DNA from: an uncultured Lacinutrix sp.
GTDB lineage: Bacteria; Bacteroidota; Bacteroidia; Flavobacteriales; Flavobacteriaceae
Reading direction: 5' to 3'
DNA: 35,462 nucleotides
Assembly: GCF_947500325.1 (NCBI RefSeq)
Contig: NZ_CANMRQ010000029.1
Coordinates: 1 to 35,462 of the forward strand
The position numbers were made by a program, and so were the translations under genes. Under the pieces are notes generated by a model. It had not been told where the DNA came from. It saw nothing but the letters and a program-made list of their open reading frames with translations, and searched no databases. Shown here piece by piece: positions 23,702-30,000 of this stretch; the stretch's first letter is position 1, and each line of letters begins with the position of its first letter.

Positions 23702-23733
23702 AAAAGCCGAAGCTTCTATAAACTTCGACTTTT
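23702..23733 (-). terminator. terminator of the DUF4412 gene
   Basis: An 11-bp imperfect stem (23702-23712 with 23723-23733, one C-A position on the plus strand that becomes G-U on the minus strand) is followed on the minus strand by an A-interrupted T-run. It is about 148 bases past the stop at 23881; the intervening stretch has no frame of note. Confidence 0.75.
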
Positions 23734-23880
23734 AACAACCTAAACTAAAAATGAATACGCTATTTATTAATTATTTAGAGAGCTTTTATTAAGCTAAAGA
23801 TTGTTAATCGTTAACTTAAAAGACTAATTAAATGAAATGTTAAGGCTATTTTTATATAGTTAGTATTTACAATAACTTAA

Positions 23881-24759
23881 TTACAACATTTTTTTATATT
23901 GAGAGCTGTCTATGGTTAGATTATGTTTTTCTAAAGTGATACATTTCATTGTTATGGTTTTTGGTTTCCTTTTAGAAGTATCTGTTATATTCATTTCTAA
24001 TAGTAAACCATTCATATTTTTCATCCAAGACTTATCTATTCCTTTCTTAGATTTTTCAATAGCAAAAGCTTTAAACAAAACAAGGTCTAATTGTTCAGTA
24101 ACCCATACTGTACCATGCATATCTTTACCTTTGGTTTTATATTCTTTTGCCAAATAACCTAAAATTGTTTTTGTGTTTCCTGTAGGTTTTATAGAATATT
24201 CTGTCTCTTCTATAGCTTCATTTGTTATTTTACCAAAATCCATATTCATAGCCATAAGTTGTTTTACGCCATTGTTATCCATAAACATAAACATAGATTT
24301 GTTTCTAATATCCATTACATTAATCATATTAGCACCTCTACTATCTGGAATGGAAGAAGCGGTATAGTCTCCATGACTATTTAAATAGTAAATAATTTCG
24401 TTTTTACGTTTTCCATTTCCTACTTGTAATACGTATTTATGAGTAAACCTATAAGTACTTTCAGGTGTTTTAGAAGAACTAATTGGTTGTCTAGGTGTTT
24501 TGGATTTCTTTTTATTGGACGAATTGTTAAATGTAGAATCGAAAGCTTTATTGGTTTCTTTTTCGGCTTTTTGCTCTACTTTTTTTTCTAGTGTACGTTC
24601 TGCAGCTTGCTCTGCTTTTTTTGCTAATTTTTTAAAAATTTGAGCATTAACATTATAAGTAAAACAAAAGCTGATAATTACTAATGCATATTTTATAAAA
24701 TTGCTATTGTTGTACCTCTTATTAAATACACGTTTCTGGTTTTTGGTTGAAAAGTTCAT
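23881..24759 (-). CDS. exported DUF4412 protein, candidate ECF-regulon member
   Basis: This 292-aa protein has a signal peptide or anchor at residues about 20-40 (NFIKYALVIISFCFTYNVNAQ), placed after a basic N-terminal stretch. A charged coiled-coil-like helix follows (KKLAKKAEQAAERTLEKKVEQKAEKETNKAF). The C-terminal half matches DUF4412: IIYYLNSHGDYTA, FMFMDNNGVKQLMAMNMD and SIKPTGNTKTILGYLAKEYKTKGKDMHGTVWVTEQLDL. The family is widespread in Bacteroidota and of unknown function. TGTTAACCTTT lies 46 bases upstream of the ATG. The gene is divergent from the sigma factor gene, 131 bases away. Confidence 0.8.
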   Translation of the reverse strand: MNFSTKNQKRVFNKRYNNSNFIKYALVIISFCFTYNVNAQIFKKLAKKAEQAAERTLEKKVEQKAEKETNKAFDSTFNNSSNKKKSKTPRQPISSSKTPESTYRFTHKYVLQVGNGKRKNEIIYYLNSHGDYTASSIPDSRGANMINVMDIRNKSMFMFMDNNGVKQLMAMNMDFGKITNEAIEETEYSIKPTGNTKTILGYLAKEYKTKGKDMHGTVWVTEQLDLVLFKAFAIEKSKKGIDKSWMKNMNGLLLEMNITDTSKRKPKTITMKCITLEKHNLTIDSSQYKKML

Positions 24760-24787
24760 AAAGATTAGTTTTAATTATTTATTAACT

Positions 24788-24814
24788 TGATAATCTCATT
24801 TTTAAAAGGTTAAC
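24788..24814 (-). promoter_or_regulatory. shared GTTAACCTTT element, site c
   Basis: On the minus strand GTTAACCTTT (24814-24805) precedes the DUF4412 gene by 45 bases. Eleven bases on, TTATCAAG (24793-24786) sits where the other sites carry ACATTAA, so the second box is the weakest of the set. Confidence 0.5.
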
Positions 24815-24861
24815 AGAATACTCAGGTTTTATTTAAAAAAACTTAAATTAGCTTTGTTAGT

Positions 24862-24890
24862 GTTAACCTTTATATCAACCCGAACATTAA
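24862..24890 (+). promoter_or_regulatory. shared GTTAACCTTT element, site d, before the sigma gene
   Basis: GTTAACCTTT (24862-24871), a 12-base spacer and ACATTAA (24884-24890) immediately precede the ATG at 24891. If the boxes are -35 and -10, transcription would start a few bases inside the annotated frame, and an in-frame TAA precedes the ATG. This copy may therefore be used differently (operator, leaderless start or a slightly shifted start point). Confidence 0.5.
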
Positions 24891-25457
24891 ATGTCAAACC
24901 AACAAGTAGAAATATCGCTTGAGGATTTAAGACAAGGCTCAGAAGTAGCGTTAAAGCAAGTCTATGAAGATAATAGAGCCAAGTTTATAAATTTTGCAAA
25001 ACGTTATAATTTACCTCAAGATGATGTAATAGATATTTATCAAGATGCATATGTTATATTTTATAACAATATCATGAGTGGTAAAATAGAAAAATTTACA
25101 AGTACAATTTCTACCTATTTATTTAGTGTGGGTAAATATTTAATCTTCGATAAAATGAAAAAAAACAACAAAAAAGTAGGTCCGGATTTTGATCTTACTA
25201 TTGTTAGAGATGAAGATGAAATAATGCATACTATGGAGATTGAAGAGCAAACTTTGACGCATGAACAAAAATTATTGCATACACATTTTTCAAGTTTAGG
25301 AAAACAATGTCAAGAGTTATTAAACCTATTTTATTATAGAGGTTATACAATAAAAGACATATTAGATTTAGGTAAATATAATAGTGAGAATGTGATTAAA
25401 AGTGCCAAGTCACGTTGTATGAAAACTCTAAGGGAACGAATTAATAGCAGCTTATAA
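24891..25457 (+). CDS. ECF-type RNA polymerase sigma factor
   Basis: This 188-aa sigma-70 family protein has only regions 2 and 4. Region 2 is at about 25-97 (DDVIDIYQDAYVIFYNNI, FTSTISTYLFSVGKYLIFDKMKKN). Region 4 is at about 130-185 (LGKQCQELLNLFYYRGYTIKDILDLGKYNSENVIKSAKSRCMKTLRERI), with a helix-turn-helix in which the usual AEI-type turn reads KDILDLGKYN. The linker is acidic (DEDEIMHTMEIEEQT). Its stop codon overlaps the ATG of the membrane TPR gene (TAATG), a strong sign of coupled sigma/anti-sigma synthesis. A shared promoter-like element precedes it. Confidence 0.92.
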   Translation: MSNQQVEISLEDLRQGSEVALKQVYEDNRAKFINFAKRYNLPQDDVIDIYQDAYVIFYNNIMSGKIEKFTSTISTYLFSVGKYLIFDKMKKNNKKVGPDFDLTIVRDEDEIMHTMEIEEQTLTHEQKLLHTHFSSLGKQCQELLNLFYYRGYTIKDILDLGKYNSENVIKSAKSRCMKTLRERINSSL

Positions 25458-26185
25458 TGACTAACGAAGACTTACTATACGGCTTTTTTTCTAACAGTTT
25501 AACTGAGACTGAAGAGAAACAATTATTTGAATTATTAAAAACAGATGCCAATTTTAAAAAGCAATTTGAATTTGAAAATAATTTAAAACAAGTTATTAAG
25601 CACGACGAGAGCATTAAGTTAAAAGAAAAATTAAAAGCTTTTGAAGCGGAGATTGCTCCTACTAACGAGCAAAAAAATAAATCAGGCTTTAATTGGAGAA
25701 TTGCTGCGTCTATTGTTATTCTGCTTGGTGCAAGCTGGTTTGGATATCAATCCTTTTTTGGTGTTAATTATGGTGATTTATACGAGGCTAATTATCAAGA
25801 ATACCCTAATACAGAATTTGCAATTACAAGAAGTGATACAGTAAATTCTTTAGAACGAAAGGCTTTTGTAGCATATGAAGCTCAAGATTATGAAAGCGCA
25901 GTAAAGCTTTTTGAAAACTTACCTAGCAATTTACAAAAACCTTATATTAATTTTTATAAAGCCCAAGCTTACTTGAAAATTGACTCTATAGATAAAGCAA
26001 AAACTCTTTTTTCTTTTATAATTAATGAGAATACTCAATTTGTTGCAGAGTCTCATTGGTATATGGCTATGATAGCATTAAAAGAAAAAGATAAAGACAA
26101 AGCAAAAAAATACTTAAGGGTATTGACTGAGAATTATGATTATAATAAGGCTAAAGCCGAAATGCTTTTAAAGAAACTTAATTAA
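25457..26185 (+). CDS. membrane TPR protein, probable anti-sigma partner
   Basis: This 242-aa protein has three parts: a cytoplasmic helical domain (1-78, MTNEDLLYGFFSNSLTETEEKQLFELLKTD, then QFEFENNLKQVIKHDESIKLKEKLKAFE), one transmembrane helix (80-98, WRIAASIVILLGASWFGY) and a periplasmic TPR part (about 125-242, FVAYEAQDYESAVKLFENLP, YKAQAYLKIDSIDKAKTLFSFII, HWYMAMIALKEKDKDKAKKYLRVL). The topology, and an N-terminus resembling the ZAS-like start of anti-sigma factors without a visible zinc motif, fit a membrane anti-sigma factor. The ATG overlaps the sigma stop codon. The gene ends 1 base from the end of the convergent CHAT gene. Confidence 0.82.
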   Translation: MTNEDLLYGFFSNSLTETEEKQLFELLKTDANFKKQFEFENNLKQVIKHDESIKLKEKLKAFEAEIAPTNEQKNKSGFNWRIAASIVILLGASWFGYQSFFGVNYGDLYEANYQEYPNTEFAITRSDTVNSLERKAFVAYEAQDYESAVKLFENLPSNLQKPYINFYKAQAYLKIDSIDKAKTLFSFIINENTQFVAESHWYMAMIALKEKDKDKAKKYLRVLTENYDYNKAKAEMLLKKLN

Positions 26186-26186
26186 G

Positions 26187-28958
26187 TTATTTTCTCTTAA
26201 AATAGATAAAAACTAAACCTATTAAAAAACCAAATCCAGCAACTAGCCATAACCAATAATTAGAATTGCTTATAGGGTTGGTGTTACCAGAAATAACAAA
26301 ACCAGACCAGTAGTATGGGTGAGATAATGCATTTTCTTTATTGTTAGTAATAAAGTTTACTTGAGCTTTTTGTAATGCTCTAGACTTATTTTCACCTTTA
26401 GATAATTGTAAATAAAAATGATCCATAAGTTTAGAAGACGACGCATCATTAATTTTCCAAAGTGTACTAGCAATACTTTTTGCTCCACTAAAATAAAAAC
26501 CTCTAGCCAAACTCATTAATCCTTCTCCGCGTTTTAAGTCACCAATACCACTTTCACAAGCACTCAAAGTAACTAAATCTGCATTAAGTTTTAGGTTATA
26601 AAGATCTTTTGTATAAAGTAAGTTCTCATTATCTTTTTTAGAAGAAAAAGCTAAAAAAGAATATTCTGGGTTCTCATCGTTAAAAATAGCATGAGTTGCT
26701 AGATGTATAATATCATAATTATTTGCTTGATTAAAGTTCTCTAAGCTAGCTTCGGTACCAATAAAAGATTTTCCTTTTACATGTTTTAGTATAGTTGCAA
26801 CTTCCTTTTTATTATTTGGTAACGGTAATAAGTTGTTATTGTCAATAGTAAAAGTTGGAGCAAAAGCTATAACTTCATTGTTGTTGTTTTGCTGTTGGTC
26901 TAATTGAGAAATAAGAGTAGCAGAGTTTAAATAACTAACAGCGTAATCTTCAACTAAGTAATTAATATTGTTTTTTTTAGTATTTAAACTAGAAAAAGGA
27001 ATGTAGTTTAATAAGCCATCTGGGATGATAATTAAACTTTTAATGGAAGTATCTTTTAAAAAGGGTTGCAGTAATTTAGTATATATATCAAAAGAATTCT
27101 TAGATAATGTTTCAACATTAGATTTTGGATTAGAAACAGCTTTTTGAAAAGAAATTAATTCATTTTCTATATTATTACCTGTAGGTATTCGAACAAAATG
27201 CTTGTTGTTTTTTCCAATAGAAATAACATAAATAGAATGCGATCCATAGAAGTAGGAGATAAGTAATTCTTCTTTTTTTAATTGTTCTTGAATAGTTTTA
27301 CTTGAAATAACTTTACTGTTATATTTTAAGTTGTAGTAGTTTTTATAATTAGATTCTAGATTTACTATAAGGTTTCTATATTGCGTTTTTATATTAAATA
27401 ATTCATCTTCTAAAGCATTAGTTTTTCTTTTATTTAATTTTTTTTCTATATGAGTGATTCTTGATTTTAGTAATTTTTCTTTTTCAATGATATCTAATGG
27501 AATATCTGCATAATCTGTTGCTTTTACACTTAGTAAAGCTTCTAGTAATATAGCGCTTTTGCTTTTTTCAGTATAGTTAAATGCTTTGTCAATTAGCCTT
27601 TCGTCATTAGTATTATTATATAAATTAAATAACGCATCTAATCCAGATTCAAATACAGGGAATGCATTATCAATAAGAAATAGTTTATCATTATTATTTT
27701 TAAATGTAGGCTTTAATATGTCTAAGACAGCAAAAGCTTTTTCAGAAGTGTTAATAGTAGAGTCAAATTTTTTAATTTTATTTAAAGCACTAGCTTTTAA
27801 TTTTAAAGACTTAAATAAGGTTGTTTGATTTATAGTAGAATTTAAAGTGTCATTTTCAAATTGTTTAATAGCTAAATTATAATTTGTAATAGCTTTATTG
27901 GGCTTTGAAGCTTCAGTATATAAATCTCCTATTTTATTATAAATTTCCGCAACGTCATTATGAGATTGATTATTCCATTTTTGTTTTACAAGTTGTAAAG
28001 CTTTATCTAAAGTGTTTGACGCAGAATTGTATTTTTTTTCTGCTTTAAGAATATTTGATTCAGACATATAATAACGATACCAAAATGGGTGATTTTCTGT
28101 CAAATTCGATTTCATCTTGTTCAAATAAAATTTAGAGCTATCTATCTGTTTTAAATTAATATGATTGTCTATAATATTATGATAGGAAGAAATAATGCGA
28201 TTACTTTTTTTTGTTACATTAATATGATAATTAAGTGTTTTAAGAAGAGTGTTATTAGCTTGTAGGTAGTTTTTTTCTTTAGTATATATATCTGAAAGCA
28301 TAGCATAAGTAGTATTTTTATACTCTTGATTACTTTCTGGTCTTGAATTTAAGATTCTTAAATTTTCATTATGAAACGTTTTGGCTAAATCATATTTACC
28401 TTCATCATTGTATATTTTTCCTATAAAGTTTTTTGCAGATATATAAAGACCGAAAATATTATCGTTAGACATAAAGTTTGGAATAACTTCAATATCTCGA
28501 GTCAGTTCAGTAAATATATTTAGGGAATTATTATAGTTCTTTAATTCATAATTGTTTACTGCTTTAGAATATTTGATAGAACTCTTGTAGTAATCTTTTA
28601 AAGGAATCGTATCTAAATATGTTTTGTGCTTTTTTATAATACTATCTAATTGAGATAAATTATTTTTTATTAGAGGTAAGTCATAATGAAAGTTAGCAGA
28701 CCAGTTTTCGCTAATTAAGACTTCAATTAAGGTCTCGATTTCATTATTTTCTGCAGCTAGTTTTTTTATTTTATTAAAATAAAAATAGGCAGAATCTCTA
28801 TTTGTATAAAAATGTTCGTAAGCTTTATCAAAATAAAAATCCAGATTACTTTTATAATCTGGATTTTGTGCATTCAAAAATTGAGCAAATAAAATGGATA
28901 AAATAATAATTGCTCTTAAGCATTTCTTTATTTTAAAATAATTAATATATATAGCCAC
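26187..28958 (-). CDS. TPR-CHAT protease, exported and membrane-anchored
   Basis: This 923-aa protein has four parts: an N-terminal signal peptide (about 12-31, CLRAIIILSILFAQFLNAQ), a long array of TPR-like helical repeats (about 35-480, e.g. EIYNKIGDLYTEASKPNKAITNYNLAIKQF), a CHAT caspase-like domain (about 555-895) and a C-terminal transmembrane helix (901-920) with a basic KRK end. The catalytic dyad is His756 (HLATHAIF) and Cys801 (LSACESG), in the usual CHAT spacing. Both TPR and CHAT parts should be periplasmic. The start is GTG at 28958, overlapping the upstream lipoprotein by 17 bp, so translation is coupled. Known CHAT domains act as peptidases or in caspase-like signalling. Confidence 0.92.
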   Translation of the reverse strand: MAIYINYFKIKKCLRAIIILSILFAQFLNAQNPDYKSNLDFYFDKAYEHFYTNRDSAYFYFNKIKKLAAENNEIETLIEVLISENWSANFHYDLPLIKNNLSQLDSIIKKHKTYLDTIPLKDYYKSSIKYSKAVNNYELKNYNNSLNIFTELTRDIEVIPNFMSNDNIFGLYISAKNFIGKIYNDEGKYDLAKTFHNENLRILNSRPESNQEYKNTTYAMLSDIYTKEKNYLQANNTLLKTLNYHINVTKKSNRIISSYHNIIDNHINLKQIDSSKFYLNKMKSNLTENHPFWYRYYMSESNILKAEKKYNSASNTLDKALQLVKQKWNNQSHNDVAEIYNKIGDLYTEASKPNKAITNYNLAIKQFENDTLNSTINQTTLFKSLKLKASALNKIKKFDSTINTSEKAFAVLDILKPTFKNNNDKLFLIDNAFPVFESGLDALFNLYNNTNDERLIDKAFNYTEKSKSAILLEALLSVKATDYADIPLDIIEKEKLLKSRITHIEKKLNKRKTNALEDELFNIKTQYRNLIVNLESNYKNYYNLKYNSKVISSKTIQEQLKKEELLISYFYGSHSIYVISIGKNNKHFVRIPTGNNIENELISFQKAVSNPKSNVETLSKNSFDIYTKLLQPFLKDTSIKSLIIIPDGLLNYIPFSSLNTKKNNINYLVEDYAVSYLNSATLISQLDQQQNNNNEVIAFAPTFTIDNNNLLPLPNNKKEVATILKHVKGKSFIGTEASLENFNQANNYDIIHLATHAIFNDENPEYSFLAFSSKKDNENLLYTKDLYNLKLNADLVTLSACESGIGDLKRGEGLMSLARGFYFSGAKSIASTLWKINDASSSKLMDHFYLQLSKGENKSRALQKAQVNFITNNKENALSHPYYWSGFVISGNTNPISNSNYWLWLVAGFGFLIGLVFIYFKRK

Positions 28959-29589
28959 TAACAGTAAAGTTTATCTGTTGATTGTTAATATTAGTACTTT
29001 CAACATCTACAAAGAATTCTCCACTAAATCCATCAAAATTTAGATTTGCAGTCGATATTATATTATTGTATTCTGGTAAAGGCGTAAATTGATTAATTTC
29101 TAAAGATGTTATTTCTTCTTCAGTTTGCATATTTCTAAATATAATGGAAATAGTTTCTATGTCATTAGATATTGTAAGGTAGTCTAAAAGACTTGGAATA
29201 CATGCTCCAGCAGTACAAGGTTGCGGTGGAACAGGAGGAACTCTTGGAACTCTTGGTACTCCAAGTAGAGTTGTCTCAATATTGATTTGAATAGTTTCTT
29301 GACTTTCTAAAGCCTCTAATTGGTTAACTGCTTCACTTAATTGGTTTATTAAAGTAACATTATTTGGGTCTAGAGCTATTTGCATTTGCAAACTTGATAT
29401 TAAATTGTTTGTAACATCAATTTCTGAATCCAAATAGAGTCTATATAAATCACCCACATAAAGATTGTTTTCGTTAGTTATAGCAAAATCTTCTGTGTCT
29501 TGGTTTTGATTGCTGTCATCATCATTATTACATGATAAAAATGTAAAAAGACATAATGTGGTTAATAATAAAAATTTAGTTCTCATCAT
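28942..29589 (-). CDS. lipoprotein with Pro-rich/Cys motif, in operon with the TPR-CHAT gene
   Basis: This 215-aa lipoprotein has signal MMRTKFLLLTTLCLFTFLSC and acylated Cys20 followed by NNDDD; the ATG one codon downstream is an alternative start. Residues about 57-101 form a Leu/Gln-rich helix, probably a coiled coil. Then comes a Pro-rich run (VPRVPRVPPVPPQPC, 111-125) ending in a C-x4-C motif (Cys125, Cys130), and a strand-rich C-terminus (ISIIFRNMQT, NFDGFSGEFFVDVES). A shared promoter-like element lies upstream. The overlapping CHAT gene suggests that the two proteins work together, for example as a surface sensor or substrate and a protease. Confidence 0.8.
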   Translation of the reverse strand: MMRTKFLLLTTLCLFTFLSCNNDDDSNQNQDTEDFAITNENNLYVGDLYRLYLDSEIDVTNNLISSLQMQIALDPNNVTLINQLSEAVNQLEALESQETIQINIETTLLGVPRVPRVPPVPPQPCTAGACIPSLLDYLTISNDIETISIIFRNMQTEEEITSLEINQFTPLPEYNNIISTANLNFDGFSGEFFVDVESTNINNQQINFTVSGYIY

Positions 29590-29615
29590 TTTTTGTTTTT
29601 AGGTTGTTATGACAA

Positions 29616-29643
29616 TTAATGTAAGAGGCTAAGTAAAGTTAAC
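29616..29643 (-). promoter_or_regulatory. near match to the shared element, site e, before the lipoprotein-CHAT operon
   Basis: On the minus strand GTTAACTTTA (29643-29634), an 11-base spacer and ACATTAA (29622-29616) lie 44 bases before the ATG. The first box differs from GTTAACCTTT at two positions; the second box and both spacings match site b exactly. Confidence 0.55.
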
Positions 29644-29767
29644 ATTTTATCTGGTTCTTTCTTTAAAAACCTGTGTATAATACATATGTAATTGCATAGT
29701 TAGTAGTAAATTATCTGTTTTTTGGTTTTATAAAGGTTAAAGTTTTGAAGCTTTTACTATAAAAAAA

Positions 29768-29793
29768 AGCTACGATATTTTAATATGGTAGCT
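29768..29793 (-). terminator. terminator of the 50-aa lipoprotein gene
   Basis: A 12-bp stem with one mismatch (AGCTAC[G/C]ATATT and its partner) and a 2-base loop is followed on the minus strand by a run of eight T. It lies 10 bases after the stop codon at 29803. It insulates the small gene from the lipoprotein-CHAT operon. Confidence 0.85.
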
Positions 29794-29802
29794 TAATATT
29801 TT

Positions 29803-29955
29803 TTAACACGCAAAACAAGGCATTGGAGGTATTGGCGGTCTAGGCATTTCAATATCATCTTTTAGCGAAGGTTCATTATCACTTTCTAAAGAAGTTGGTG
29901 TACATGATAATGCAAAAACTCCTGTTAGTATTATTGCTAATAACTTAATTTTCAT
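29803..29955 (-). CDS. 50-aa lipoprotein with Pro-rich/Cys tail
   Basis: This very small lipoprotein starts with MKIKLLAIILTGVFALSC (acylated Cys18), followed by TPTSLESDNEPSLKDDIE, an acidic linker, and ends PRPPIPPMPCFAC, with Cys47 and Cys50 just before the stop. The Pro-rich tail with a terminal Cys pair echoes residues 111-130 of the lipoprotein encoded 214 bases downstream. Its own terminator supports a real gene. No shared promoter element is seen upstream. Function is unknown; it could be a minimal partner or decoy of the larger lipoprotein. Confidence 0.7.
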   Translation of the reverse strand: MKIKLLAIILTGVFALSCTPTSLESDNEPSLKDDIEMPRPPIPPMPCFAC

Positions 29956-30000
29956 AATGCTTTGATTTAAAATAGATTAATAACTTGACAAAGTACGAAT

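Noticed and set aside
24862-24871. Reading GTTAACCTTT as a housekeeping -7 box (TAnnTTTG-like)
   Set aside because: The spacing inside TAACCTTT is one base too long, and none of the five sites has a consistently spaced TTG upstream, so a dedicated sigma factor or operator explains the set better.
27586-27828. 80-aa frame opposite the TPR part of the CHAT gene
   Set aside because: Antisense shadow in a long conserved gene, no start context and low-complexity hydrophobic content.
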